From Streptosporangium lutulentum (lineage in GTDB: Bacteria > Actinomycetota > Actinomycetes > Streptosporangiales > Streptosporangiaceae): a stretch of 64,000 nt of DNA. Positions 15,732-25,800 of this stretch are shown here, one piece after another. Numbering within the stretch: the stretch's first letter is position 1; each line of letters starts with the position of its first letter. The notes beneath the pieces were generated by a model, which worked only from the letters and a program-made list of their open reading frames with translations, did not search any database and had not been told where the DNA came from. The position numbers and the translations under genes are program-made. The stretch covers positions 372,001-436,000 of the forward strand of contig NZ_JAUSQU010000001.1 of the NCBI RefSeq assembly GCF_030811455.1, given 5' to 3'.

Positions 15732-16208
15732 ATGGACCCCTATGCTCAGGACATGAACAGCGATTTCGATTTTCTGCACGGCGAGTGGGACGTGGTCAAC
15801 CGCAGGCTGGTCAAGCCGCTCACCGGCAGCACCGAATGGGACGAGTTCCCGGCCGTCTCGACCTGCCGCGGCTTCTTCGACGGTGCGGGCATCTTCGACG
15901 AGATGGTCTTTCCCACCAAGGGCTTCTCGGGAATAACGCTCCGAGTGTTCGACCCCGCCCGCGAGCAGTGGGGGATCTACTGGGTCAACAGCAAGCTCGG
16001 GACGCTCCAGGAGCCGGTTTTTGGCAGGTTCGCCGACGGCAGGGGCGAGTTCTACGGCGACGACACCTACGAGGGCACCCCGATCCGGGCACGTTACGTG
16101 TGGTCGGAGATCACGCCGACCACGGCCCTGTGGGAGCAGGCCTTCTCCGTCGACGGGGAGAAGACCTGGGAGACCAACTGGACGATGGCGCACACGCGCC
16201 GCGGATAG
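15732..16208 (+). CDS. DUF1579-like conserved protein
   Basis: A 158-aa soluble protein with the pattern FDFLHGEWDVVNRRL at the N-terminus, then repeated beta-strand stretches such as FFDGAGIFDEMVF, GITLRVFDPAREQWGIYWVN and WEQAFSVDGEKTWETNWTM. This resembles small lipocalin-like DUF1579-type proteins that may bind a small hydrophobic ligand. ATG at 15732 is used; another in-frame ATG at 15753 sits closer to the conserved start. It is divergent from the methyltransferase gene across an AT-rich 153-bp intergenic region. Confidence 0.72.
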   Translation: MDPYAQDMNSDFDFLHGEWDVVNRRLVKPLTGSTEWDEFPAVSTCRGFFDGAGIFDEMVFPTKGFSGITLRVFDPAREQWGIYWVNSKLGTLQEPVFGRFADGRGEFYGDDTYEGTPIRARYVWSEITPTTALWEQAFSVDGEKTWETNWTMAHTRRG

Positions 16209-16312
16209 GCCGTGGCGACCGGCCTTCGCCGCGCCCCTGACAAGGGCATCGCCGGGAATTGTCGTTCCGTATCCGGGAGGGGTTTCTCCTCGCGGCCGGA
16301 ATGACCCGATGC

Positions 16313-16344
16313 GGGTGGAGGGCGGCATCGGCCACCCTCCACCC
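16313..16344. terminator. Hairpin between convergent genes
   Basis: GGGTGGAGGG pairs with CCCTCCACCC, extended by GG/CC. It lies in the 364-bp gap (16209-16572) between two convergent genes. That gap otherwise shows no gene, only an AT-rich patch at 16400-16440. Confidence 0.6.
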
Positions 16345-16516
16345 ACGGCCCTGGGAGCGTGGACCGCTGTCCGGCATTCGGGGGATGGAGCCGGACAGCG
16401 GTGAATATATTCAGATAACCGCACTCTGTATGTGGAGAAATGCACTTTCGCTGCGCGCGGGGTTCGTTCCGCCGGGCCGATCGCCGCTCCGGCGATTCCC
16501 TTTTTTCCGCTCGCGC

Positions 16517-16548
16517 CGAGACCGCCACCTGAAAGGCGACGGTCTCGG
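16517..16548. terminator. Second hairpin before the epimerase gene end
   Basis: CCGAGACCG pairs with CGGTCTCGG with further GCC/GGC pairing inside. It lies 25 bp past the stop of the minus-strand epimerase gene and probably ends that transcript. Confidence 0.6.
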
Positions 16549-16572
16549 GTGAATCGGGTGGGCACCGGTTTG

Positions 16573-17568
16573 TTACGCCCATTCCGCCAGGAGCTTGGCC
16601 TCCTTCGCCGGGTCGATGCCCTGCCTGCCGAAGACGCGCTCCTCGGAGGGGATCTCGCGAAGCCAGGCCCAGGTGTCGCGGATGGTCTCGGCGACCGGGC
16701 GGCAGCGCAGCCCGGCCGCGTGGGCCTTCGCGGACGAGGACATCCAGGCCCCGGCGAGTTCGGGGCCCTCGGGGACCCAGAGGGGCAGCTCGACCCAGGA
16801 TCCCACCTCCCGGTCGAGCAGGAACCGATCCTCCACCCAGACGAGTTCGGCGTCCGAGCCCGTCACCGCGCGGCACTCGGCGAGCCAGTCGCCGAAGGTG
16901 ATGTTGCCCCGGACCCCACCGGTGAAGAACCGGTCGTTCACCCCGGCCTCGGCCTGGGCCAAGGTGAACGCGGCGATGTCGCGGGCGTCGATGACCTGCA
17001 TCGCCACATTCGGATCGCCGGGAGCGAGGACCTGCCCGCCCCGGGAGAACCGATCGAGCCACCAGGGCAGGCGGCCGACGTTCTCATGCGGGCCGAGGAT
17101 GAGGCCCGGCTCGATGATCAGGGCGTTGCCCTCGAAACCCTGCTCCACCGCTCGCTCGCAGCCCGCCTTCAGCGTGCCGTAGTCGCCGTCGTCGGGTCCG
17201 GCGTCCGGGGCGCACTCGAACCGGGGCGAACTCTCGTCGGTCTCCGGCAGGCCCGGCCAGTCGGCGCAGGCCGAGATGCTGGAGATGAACGCGTAGGTGG
17301 CGGCCTTGCCGTTGAGCGCGCGCACCGACTCGCCGACGACCCGGGGGACGTACCCGCAGACGTCCACCACGATGTCCCATTCGCGGCCTGCCGTCAGTCG
17401 TTCCAGATCCCCGGGTATTTCGCGATCACCTCTGACCGCCTCCACCCCGGGTACGGTCACCCCGCTCCTGCCTCGGTTGAATGTCGTGACCTCGTGTCCG
17501 CGCCGCAACGCCTCCTCGACGATCGCCCGGCCGAGGAAAACCGAACCGCCGATAACCAGAGTTCTCAT
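16573..17568 (-). CDS. NAD-dependent epimerase/dehydratase family protein
   Basis: A 331-aa extended-SDR protein. It starts with a GGSVFLG nucleotide-binding motif (8-14), followed by GHEVTTFNRGRSG, D-rich contacts (VRGDRE, DIVVDVCGYVP) and the family segment YGTLKAGCERAV, which supplies the YxxxK pair. This subgroup (isoflavone-reductase/sugar-epimerase-like) is common in actinomycetes as stand-alone genes; substrates are mostly unknown. There is a 68-bp gap to the SulP-carbonic anhydrase gene upstream on the same strand, so it may be its operon partner. Confidence 0.85.
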   Translation of the reverse strand: MRTLVIGGSVFLGRAIVEEALRRGHEVTTFNRGRSGVTVPGVEAVRGDREIPGDLERLTAGREWDIVVDVCGYVPRVVGESVRALNGKAATYAFISSISACADWPGLPETDESSPRFECAPDAGPDDGDYGTLKAGCERAVEQGFEGNALIIEPGLILGPHENVGRLPWWLDRFSRGGQVLAPGDPNVAMQVIDARDIAAFTLAQAEAGVNDRFFTGGVRGNITFGDWLAECRAVTGSDAELVWVEDRFLLDREVGSWVELPLWVPEGPELAGAWMSSSAKAHAAGLRCRPVAETIRDTWAWLREIPSEERVFGRQGIDPAKEAKLLAEWA

Positions 17569-17636
17569 AACGCCTCATCCTTCTCTTCACGCCAGAGCGG
17601 AGCCATGAGCTTTCACCCTTGGCGCAAGCCGTACGC

Positions 17637-19883
17637 TCAGGGCGGACCGGCCGAGATCGGCGGTGATTGAAGGATGTGGACCCGGGCGGTGGAGATGTCG
17701 AAGTAGGCGCCCACCAGCTCCAGGTCTCCGGAGCGGAAGCGTTCGTCCACCTGAGGGTAGGTCCGTAGGTTCTCCAACTGCTGGGTCACGTTGACCCGGC
17801 AGAGGCGGTCCAGCGGGCCGTCGTCGGCTCCGTCGCTCTCGGTGGTGACGAACTGGGCCAGACTGTGGTGGCCGTGGCGTAGCCAGCGGGAGAGCGCGGA
17901 CCCTTCCACGGTCTTCTCGCCCCCGCTGAGCAGCGCGGCCATGGCCCCGCAGCCGGAATGGCCGCAGACCGTGATGGTCCGGACGCTGAGGACGTTCGTC
18001 GCGTACTCGATCGCCGCGGCGACCGAGTCGTCCGAGTGAGCCGAGCCCTTCCGGGGGACCAGGTTGCCGATGTTGCGAACGGTGAACAGGTCGCCGGGAC
18101 CGCTGGCGGTGATCAGGTTCGGCACGAGCCGGGAGTCCGCACAGGTGATGAAGAGATGCGAGGGGTCCTGCTTGCGGGCCATCTCGTGCATGAGCGGGCG
18201 GATCAGCGGGGCCGTACGCCGGTGGAACTCCCGAGCTCCGGCGAGCAGGTCGGGTGCGGCGCGAGCGTCCTCCGCCGGCACGTGCTGAGCGGGGACCAGC
18301 GAATTTTCGGAGGCCCGGCTGTAGCGCCGGTGGGACCAGGGCAGCCACCAGCGGTCCGGGGCGCGCGGCGGGGTCTTGGCCGGAAACATCCGGGCGCCGC
18401 TGGCGGCCATCGCGTACCACTCGTCATGGATCTCGTCGATGTCCACGGTGCCGCCGCCGCGCTCGTGTTCGTGCCGCCATGCGTGGACGGCCTCGAAGGC
18501 CGCGTTGTCCATGAAGTCGATGTTCAGGTCCAGCTCCACCGCCGCCCCGGCGGGGATGGAGTGAAGCTGGGAGGTGAGCGTGGGCACGCCGAGGAAGGTC
18601 AGTGAGCCACCGATCAGCACGCGCCAGTGCCCGTCGGGTTCGGGCGTGACCTGTACGGTCACCCAGGTGAGGCGGCGCAGCGCGAGCAGCGCGGCGAGGA
18701 TGAGGCCGAGCAGCACTCCCTCGGCGAGGCCGAGGAGCACGACCCCGGCCATCGTGATCACGTATACCGGGATCTCGCCGTGACCGCGCAGGTTGCGGAG
18801 ATGTCCCATGTTGACCATCTGGATGCCGATGAAGACCAGCAGGGCGGCCAGCGCCTCCATTGGGATCAGGGTGATCGTCCAGCCCAGGAAGACCGCGAAC
18901 ACCAGGATCCAGAAGCCGTGCATGATCGTGGACCAGCGGCTGCGAGCCCCGGCGCGGACGTTGGCGGTGCTGCGGACGATGACTCCGGCCACGGGCAGGC
19001 CGCCCAGCGCGCCGGTCACCATGTTGGCCACCCCCTGGGCGGTGAGCTCCTTGTCCAGGTCGGACCGCTTGCCGTCGTGCAGCTTGTCGGTGGCCACCGA
19101 GCAGAGCAGCGACTCCACTCCTGCCAGCAGCGCCACGAGCATCACCGCCGCGATGATCCCGTGCCAGTCGCCCTGAGGCCAGACCGGGCTGGCCCATTCG
19201 CTCAGACTCTTGGAGAGGTCGATCCGGGTGACATCCCAGTCGAACGCCCAGGCGGTCACCGAGGCGGCGAGCAGGGCGGTCAGGGGCGCAGGGATGATTC
19301 GGAGCTGCTGGGGCAGCCGGGTGGAGGCGACCAGGACCGTGATGGTGAGCAGGCCGACGAAGACCGCGTGGTTGTGGTTGTCGATGATCTGCTGCGGCAA
19401 CTCGATCAGGTTCTCGATCGCGGAGCGTTGAGGGCTCCCGCCGAGCACCACGTGCAGCTGGGAGAGCGCGATCACCACGCCGACCCCGGCGAGCATGCCG
19501 TGAACCACGGCGGGTGAGACCGCCAGGGCCGAGCGGGCGACCCGGAACACCCCGAGCAGAAGCTGTAACGCCCCCGCGAGCAAAGTGATCATGCAGGTGG
19601 CCCGCCAGCCGTACGTCATGACGAGATCGGCGACCACCAGCGAGAGGCCGGCGGCCGGCCCGCTCACCTGGACGACCGAACCGCCCAGGAAGCCCGCCAC
19701 CACGCCGCCTACCACGCCGGCGATGAGCCCTGCCACCAGCGGTGCTCCCGAAGCGATCGCGATGCCCAGCGAGAGAGGCACCGCCACCAGGAAGACCACC
19801 AGGGAGGCGGGCAGATCGTATCGCAGCACGGAAGATATGTTACTTTTTGTGAGCGCCGTGTCGCTCTTTGTGTCCGTCCCCAT
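17637..19883 (-). CDS. SulP anion transporter fused to beta-carbonic anhydrase
   Basis: A 748-aa fusion. Residues ~20-400 are a SulP/SLC26 transporter with about 10-12 helices (LVVFLVAVPLSLGIAIASG; GPAAGLSLVVADLV). A STAS-like cytoplasmic segment follows (~410-490; LDLNIDFMDNAAFEAVHAW). After a linker comes a complete beta-carbonic anhydrase (~545-735) with zinc-site motifs CADSR (~581) and HSGCG (~640). The likely role is bicarbonate import coupled to CO2/bicarbonate interconversion at the membrane, supplying carboxylases. Sulfate transport is the alternative. The start ATG lies at 19883. The fusion is known in actinobacteria but unusual in general. Confidence 0.93.
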   Translation of the reverse strand: MGTDTKSDTALTKSNISSVLRYDLPASLVVFLVAVPLSLGIAIASGAPLVAGLIAGVVGGVVAGFLGGSVVQVSGPAAGLSLVVADLVMTYGWRATCMITLLAGALQLLLGVFRVARSALAVSPAVVHGMLAGVGVVIALSQLHVVLGGSPQRSAIENLIELPQQIIDNHNHAVFVGLLTITVLVASTRLPQQLRIIPAPLTALLAASVTAWAFDWDVTRIDLSKSLSEWASPVWPQGDWHGIIAAVMLVALLAGVESLLCSVATDKLHDGKRSDLDKELTAQGVANMVTGALGGLPVAGVIVRSTANVRAGARSRWSTIMHGFWILVFAVFLGWTITLIPMEALAALLVFIGIQMVNMGHLRNLRGHGEIPVYVITMAGVVLLGLAEGVLLGLILAALLALRRLTWVTVQVTPEPDGHWRVLIGGSLTFLGVPTLTSQLHSIPAGAAVELDLNIDFMDNAAFEAVHAWRHEHERGGGTVDIDEIHDEWYAMAASGARMFPAKTPPRAPDRWWLPWSHRRYSRASENSLVPAQHVPAEDARAAPDLLAGAREFHRRTAPLIRPLMHEMARKQDPSHLFITCADSRLVPNLITASGPGDLFTVRNIGNLVPRKGSAHSDDSVAAAIEYATNVLSVRTITVCGHSGCGAMAALLSGGEKTVEGSALSRWLRHGHHSLAQFVTTESDGADDGPLDRLCRVNVTQQLENLRTYPQVDERFRSGDLELVGAYFDISTARVHILQSPPISAGPP

Positions 19884-19955
19884 GAAAGAGACCGTACGTT
19901 GCCGCCCCCCGCCGCTTAAGCCGTTATCGAAAGCTTTTACGGAGGGCGGGGAGAA

Positions 19956-21485
19956 TCAGCGGTAATAGTCGGGGTAGTCCGGCTCCTGTGACCGGTGGTG
20001 GTTGCCCCTGGAGTTCGCGCGGTCGCGCTCGTTGGGAGCGGGGGCGGCGGCCTCGGGACCGGCGCCGTAGAGATCGCCGTAGGTGGGCCAGCTGGCCCCG
20101 TCGCTACCCGGCGGGACGGGCGGCTCGGGCCAGGCGGCCGGGGATCCCGGAGTGGCCTGGCGAGGCTCGTAGCCGTAGCCTCCGGTCGCCCCGGACCGGG
20201 GGTCGGCCGGGCGCTCGAGGGGAGGAACGGTCCGGGAGGGCCCGGTCGGGGTGGAGACCGCCGGGGTCGGCCCGGTGATCGAGTCTTCCTCGATGGTGGC
20301 CCAACCGGCGCTCACCTCGTAGGAGGCGGAGGCGGGGGGGTTGTTGTACACGGGTGTTTGGTAGGAGTTGTAGGACGACGGTCCCGGGTCGTCCAGTATG
20401 TCGGCGGTGCTCGGAGTCGCGGGCCAGCCTCCGGACTGGGGGGCCGTGGCCTGTGCCCAGGGGTTGTCGGAGATGGGCTTGGGCGGCTCGGGCTGGGCCC
20501 GGCGAGGCTCGGGGCGGGTGTTGTACGAGGCCGCGAGCGGGTCGACGTTCGGGGTGGCGGGGAATCCGCCGCTGGTCGTGGGGCCCATCGGGGGCATGTG
20601 GGGAAGCGGTCCCGGGCCGGTGTTCGGGCCGGAGGGGCCACCGGTGGCGCCGAGCGCGGGCATCGCGCCGCTGGCGGTCGTGGAGCTTCTGCCGCCTCTG
20701 CCGCCACCGCGCGAGTAGGAGCCGCCGAGCGGGTCGCTCAACGGGTCGGGCCTGGAAGGGGCGCCGTTGCCCTGGGCGGGGGTTCTGCCGCCGCCCCGGC
20801 GGGAACTCGACCGCTGGGGACGGCTGTCGCCGAAGGTGCCGGGGGTCGGAGCGGGGGAGAAGGCGCCCGGGGTGGGAGCCGCGAAGGTGACCGTCTTCTG
20901 CTCGGCGAGCGAGGAGGTCGTGGGGGCCTGATTCGGCTGGACCGCCGCGATCAGGTCGGTGAGATTCGAAGGCAGGGAGGCCGAGGCGACGGCGGGCTCC
21001 GGAGAGGGAGCGGGCCGGGAAGCCTGCGGCCTGACGGGCAGGGGCGCCTGCACGGTCACCGCGTCGGCGTCCGCCTGGGGCTGATCCTGCTCGACGGGAC
21101 GGCTCGCGCCCATGCGGGCCGCCAGGGAGCCCCCGAAGCCGCCCTCGTCGGCCTGGAGCCGCGTCCAGTAGTCGTCGTCATAGTCGTCGGCCTGACCGAA
21201 CTCGTTCATGCCGCGCTTGCCGCGCGAGCTCGGCGGACGTGGCTGGCGTGGCGGCTTGGGCTCGTCGAACGGGGTCAGGTCGGGAGTGAAGTGGCCCATC
21301 CTGGGCTCTCTGGTGGCGAAGTCATCGCTGGACCGGGTAGGGGTCAGCGCCTCCTTTTCCGCCATCTCCCGCAGACGCTCCGCGGGGAGCGCGCTCTCTC
21401 TGCGGTTCATCGACCGCATTCCCAGTGCCACGACGACGAGCACGAGGAGCACGACGGCGACCAGACTTACTACGACCGCGATCAT
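19956..21485 (-). CDS. Pro/Gly/Ser-rich single-pass membrane protein
   Basis: A 509-aa protein. An N-terminal membrane helix (VVVSLVAVVLLVLVVVALGM, residues 4-23) is followed by a charged cytoplasmic stretch and then ~430 residues of low-complexity sequence rich in Pro, Gly, Ser and Ala, with Tyr in the C-terminal part (YGYEP, SYNSYQTP). No enzymatic domain is visible. The layout resembles actinomycete proteins that tether a disordered tail at the membrane, for example near division or secretion machinery, but I do not recognise a named family. A short acidic patch (QADDYDDDYWTRLQADE) lies near residue 100. Confidence 0.75.
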   Translation of the reverse strand: MIAVVVSLVAVVLLVLVVVALGMRSMNRRESALPAERLREMAEKEALTPTRSSDDFATREPRMGHFTPDLTPFDEPKPPRQPRPPSSRGKRGMNEFGQADDYDDDYWTRLQADEGGFGGSLAARMGASRPVEQDQPQADADAVTVQAPLPVRPQASRPAPSPEPAVASASLPSNLTDLIAAVQPNQAPTTSSLAEQKTVTFAAPTPGAFSPAPTPGTFGDSRPQRSSSRRGGGRTPAQGNGAPSRPDPLSDPLGGSYSRGGGRGGRSSTTASGAMPALGATGGPSGPNTGPGPLPHMPPMGPTTSGGFPATPNVDPLAASYNTRPEPRRAQPEPPKPISDNPWAQATAPQSGGWPATPSTADILDDPGPSSYNSYQTPVYNNPPASASYEVSAGWATIEEDSITGPTPAVSTPTGPSRTVPPLERPADPRSGATGGYGYEPRQATPGSPAAWPEPPVPPGSDGASWPTYGDLYGAGPEAAAPAPNERDRANSRGNHHRSQEPDYPDYYR

Positions 21486-21668
21486 TGCACCACCCTCAAG
21501 GCCATGGCCTTCCAGCGGCGCCGGTGAGATCGCGCGGCCATCGACGCGACCTGCCCCCTTGGATCACCTGCGCTCGGACATTGGATCTGATTGTGTCGGA
21601 CCACTATGAGCGTTGTCACACCCTAAGTGAAGAATTGGTAACCATTACTACCTCCGGTGTTTGGCCTG

Positions 21669-22235
21669 TCACTCAATGTGCGTCGTGGTGAGTCGCCCCC
21701 AGGCGATCGTCTTCGCCGCGATGCTCTTCAAGGTCTGGTCGAGAGCTTCGCCCTTTTTGAGGTTGAGCTTGCCCTTGAGTGCATAGACGGTGAAACGATA
21801 AGTCTCCTGGGCGTCACATGGCGGGCTGTAGCCCACCTTGCCACTCGTTGTGCGCCCCTCCACGGCTCCCACTGGGACACTGCCTTCCGCCAGCTCGTTG
21901 GTGCGGGGGTCGATGTCGAACACGACCCAGTTCACCTCGCCGCCGGTGCGCCCGGTGCTGTCGGTCACGATCGCGACGGACGTGGTGTCGTCCGGCACGC
22001 GCGACCAGCGCAACGGCGGGTTGCCGACCGAGCCTTTGCATGAATAGTCGGCCGGCAGTGGATCACCGTCACTCACCCGAGGGCTTGAGACGCTGATCAG
22101 CTCAAGCTGCAACCGCTCTGCGGAAGCGGTGCTGCCCAACATGCCACAACCTGAGGACACGACGACAACCGCCGCGGCCATCGCCATTCTGGCGGCTTGC
22201 CGCGGGCGGCGCGTAGACGTGCTTGGCTGCCCCAT
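21669..22235 (-). CDS. YbhB/YbcL (PEBP-like) lipoprotein
   Basis: A 188-aa lipoprotein. Its signal peptide has a lipobox at VSSGC. The mature domain is of the phosphatidylethanolamine-binding-protein fold: DGDPLPADYSCKGSVGNPPLRWSRVP, then DSTGRTGGEVNWVVFDIDP, SPPCDAQETYRFTVYALKG. Bacterial members (YbhB/YbcL) bind anionic small ligands, and the role is unclear. The ATG at 22235 was chosen because it gives a proper lipoprotein signal; a longer open frame extends upstream without homology. The next gene on the same strand is 183 bp downstream. Confidence 0.88.
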   Translation of the reverse strand: MGQPSTSTRRPRQAARMAMAAAVVVVSSGCGMLGSTASAERLQLELISVSSPRVSDGDPLPADYSCKGSVGNPPLRWSRVPDDTTSVAIVTDSTGRTGGEVNWVVFDIDPRTNELAEGSVPVGAVEGRTTSGKVGYSPPCDAQETYRFTVYALKGKLNLKKGEALDQTLKSIAAKTIAWGRLTTTHIE

Positions 22236-22355
22236 GCCCGATGATGCTACGCGTCTCTGGCGGATGCGCAGACCCGATCGCGAGGTTCCGTCGGGCGGAA
22301 ATACTCGGGAATCGGGCAGAATCGAGGGACGGAAGGGGTGGGAGGGGACACTGAA

Positions 22356-22631
22356 ATGAGTTTCGTCGCGCTCGATCCCGTGGAGGCCCGCGGCCGTCGT
22401 GAGACCGTGAAGATCACGGGAAATCACCTGTTCGCCCTTTCCCGCCCGCCGCTTCCCGGCGCGAGACGGGTCGTGTCGATCGCCCGGCCGGCCGCCGGGA
22501 TGTGGAAGGATCATCTGCCGAACGCGATGGGAAGCGCGCTGCGGGCCCCGCCCTCCGGCTGCGCGACCCCGGCCGGTCGGCGGGCACCGGCCGAGGTCGT
22601 GACGCGACCGGCGCGGGAAGAACGGGGCTAG
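22356..22631 (+). CDS. Possible small hypothetical protein
   Basis: A 91-codon frame with GGGAGGGG ahead of its ATG and strong G/C bias at third positions. The first half looks protein-like (FVALDPVEARGRRETVKITG); the second half is Arg/Pro/Ala-rich. No family recognised. It is convergent with the minus-strand SWIM-like remnant and overlaps its last 4 bp. A chance frame in GC-rich DNA cannot be excluded. Confidence 0.35.
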   Translation: MSFVALDPVEARGRRETVKITGNHLFALSRPPLPGARRVVSIARPAAGMWKDHLPNAMGSALRAPPSGCATPAGRRAPAEVVTRPAREERG

Positions 22632-22849
22632 TCACCGCTCAGCTCCCGGTAGGGCTTCCTGAGCAGGTCGACGAGCGGGATGTGCCGGACCTTGACCGGG
22701 GGCGGCTCCAGCGCTCGCAGCAGCAGGTCCGCGGGGACGGCCGCGGCGTCCGGCCGGGGACGCAGCCGGTTCAGGGAGACGGAGGGGGAGTAGAAGTCGT
22801 TCAGCCGCTCGTCGAACGGCACGTCGTCGATCGCGATGGTGGGCTCCAT
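22628..22849 (-). CDS. Short protein, probable C-terminal remnant of a SWIM zinc-finger protein
   Basis: A 73-aa frame with normal high-GC codon use that starts 1 bp after the SNF2 helicase stop. Its sequence (DLLLRALEPPPVKVRHIP, LVDLLRKPYREL) resembles the C-terminal end of the large SWIM zinc-finger proteins that normally follow this SNF2 gene in actinomycetes. The zinc-finger body is absent here. Either most of the gene was deleted, leaving a translatable tail, or this lineage keeps a reduced partner. The SWIM link is from memory of the C-terminal pattern. Confidence 0.55.
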   Translation of the reverse strand: MEPTIAIDDVPFDERLNDFYSPSVSLNRLRPRPDAAAVPADLLLRALEPPPVKVRHIPLVDLLRKPYRELSGD

Positions 22850-22850
22850 G

Positions 22851-25800
22851 TCAGCTGACCGCCCCGGGACCGAGCTGGAACAGCTCGCGCAACTGGTCGG
22901 TGGACAGGTTCGTGATCCAGTCTTCGCCGGTGCCGACCACGCTCTCGGCGAGGGACTTCTTGCGTTCGATCATCTCGTCGATCCGCTCCTCCAGGGTGTC
23001 CACGCAGATGAACTTCCTGACCTGCACGTTTTTCGTCTGGCCGATCCGGAAGGCCCGGTCGGTCGCCTGGTTCTCCACGGCGGGGTTCCACCACCGGTCC
23101 ACGTGGATCACGTGGTTGGCGGCGGTCAGGTTGAGGCCGGTCCCGGCGGCTTTGAGGGAGAGCAGGAACAGCATCGGCTCGTCGTCTTCCTGGAAGCGCT
23201 CCACCAGCGCGTCACGCCTCTTCTTGGGCAGTCCCCCGTGCAGCCACAGCACCGGCCGGTCCAGGTGGGCGGCCAGGTAGGGCTGCAGGAGGGAGCCGAA
23301 CTCGGTGTACTGGGTGAACACGAGGGCCTTGTCGCCCTCGTCGAGGATCTCCTCGGCCAGCTCCTCCAGCCGGGCCAGCTTCCCCGACCGTCCCGCCAGC
23401 CGTGACCCGTCCTTCAGCAGATGGGCGGGGTGATTGCAGACCTGCTTCAACCGGGTCATCGTGGCCAGGACGTTGCCGCGCCGCTCGATGCCCACGGAGC
23501 CGTCGATCCTGCCCAGCATGTCGTTCACCACGGCCTTGTACAGCTTCGCCTGCTCTTCGGTGAGCGTGCACCAGACTTTCATCTCCAGTTTCTCCGGCAG
23601 GTCGGAGATGATCGACCGGTCGGTCTTGAGCCGCCGCAGCACGAACGGCCCGGTGGCCCGCTTCAGCGCGTCGGTGGCGTCGGCGTCGCGCCGTGTCTCG
23701 ATCGGGTCCTGATAGCGACGCCTGAAGCGCTTGGCCGGGCCGAGCAGGCCGGGGTTGCAGAACTCCATGATCGACCAGAGCTCGGAGAGGTGGTTCTCCA
23801 CCGGCGTGCCGGTCAGCGCCAGCCGGGTGCGGGCGGGGATGGATCGCACCGCCCGGGACTGCTGCGCCGAGCTGTTCTTGATCGCCTGGGCCTCGTCGCA
23901 GACCACCCGGCCCCATTCGAGCGCGGCGAGCGCTCCCAGGTCCCGCAGTGCCGTGCCGTACGTGGTGACGACCAGGTCGGCCTCGCGCACGGTCGCGGCG
24001 AGCTCCTCCTCCCGCCTCCGCGTCGCGCCGTGATGGACGTAGACCCGCAGCGAGGGGGCGAACCTGGCCGCTTCCTTCTGCCAGTTGCCGATCAGCGACA
24101 TCGGGCAGATCAGCAACGTCGGGCTGTGCGCGCCGCTCTCCCGTTCGGACAGCAGCAGCGAAAGGGTGGATATGGTCTTTCCGAGCCCCATGTCATCCGC
24201 GAGGATGCCGCCCAGGCCCAGCCCGGACAGAAAGCTCAGCCAGGACAGGCCGCGCTCCTGATAGGGCCGTAGCGTCCCCGCCAGGGCCCGTGGCACGGCG
24301 ACGGGGGTGAGGCGGCGGTCGGCCTCGCCGGAGAGGAGATCGCCGAGGAGCCCGTCGGCGTCGACGGCGACCAGCGGCAACTCCTCCTCCCCGCCCTCCA
24401 CGACTTCGCGGATCACCTCGCTGACGGTCCGCTCCCCGTCGCCGCGCTCTTCGACGATCTTCAGCGCCGCCTTGAGCTGATGGTCGTCCAGCTCCACCCA
24501 CTGTCCCTTGACCTGGACCAGGGGGATTTTGAGCCGGGCCAGCTCGGCCAGCTCCTCTCCGCTGATCGTGTGGTCGCCGATGGCCACGTCGAGCCGGAAG
24601 CTCACCCGCTTGTCCAGGCCGAACGCGTCGTCGTCGGCGACCGCGCGCGTGGTCAGCCTCAGGCCCAGTCCCTGACGGCCGGCCCAGGCCGGGAGCCGCA
24701 CGCCGTACCCGGCGGCCCTGAGCATGGGCGCCCCGTTGCGCAGGAAGGAGAAGGCCCAGGCCGTCTCGACCTTCAGGCTGGACGGCTCGGGGGTGCGCAG
24801 CGCGGTGTAGAGATCGGGGTGGAGGCGTACGGCGCGGTTCAGGTCGGTGCGGAGGAGCTCCATGGGCCGCTCCGGAAGCCAGGAAGGACGCTCTCCGGCC
24901 CGGATCCGGTCGGCGGACAGGTATCCGGCAGGGTCGCCGGCCGGGGCGAGACCGAACTCCACCCTCCAGGATTCGCCGTCGCCGCCGGGTTCGACGAGCT
25001 CGAAACAGGCCCGGACCGGCCCGTCCAGCTCGTGCGCTGAGGCGAACCACCCGGCGAGGGCGTCGCCGAGCGCCACGGCCTCGGCGGGTCTGGCGCCGGG
25101 GAGCGAGGCGTCCTCGCCGGTCAGCGCGTACAGCCAGCGGTCGGGCAGGGCCGTCTTGAGCCCCGGACGGCCGCTGAGAATCAGCCGGTCGGGCAGCGAC
25201 AGGCGGGCCGCGCCGTCCGCCAGGCCGTTCAGCGCCTCGCGCAGCACGTGCGAGGAGGGCCTCTCCTCGGGCACGGCCCTGCAGACCGGAGGCATCGCGG
25301 CGGCGAGGTCGGCCACCAGGACGAGGTCGGCGCCGGTGAGCACGGGTCGCCAGCGGGCCGCGTGCTCACCGTCTTCGACGACGAGCTGGGGCAGGATCCG
25401 GCCGCGTCGCACCAGGCCGCGCGCCTGCTCGGCGACCACGGCGAAGTAGCGGAGGGAGAGGCCGGGCCCCCATTCGGGCTCTTCGACGGCCTCGCGCACG
25501 ACGCCCGCGTCGATGCCGGAACCGGAGCCGCCGCCGGACGACCCGGCGTCCGGGCGCGGGCCGAAGCCGGCGTCCGGGTCGATGCCGGAGGAGCCCGGGC
25601 CCGGATCGGACAGGGAACCGAACAGGGAGAACGCGTCAACGGGGTGGAGCAGCAGGGCGGGGACGAGCCAGGTGGACATCTTCGGGCTCCGTGCCCGGCT
25701 CGTCAGGCCGGACTCGGGAGAGGGCGACGGGCCCGCGGCCGAACCGGGGAGCCGGATGGCGAGCTCGCGCGCCTCGGCTCCAGCCGTGATCCTCGTAAGG

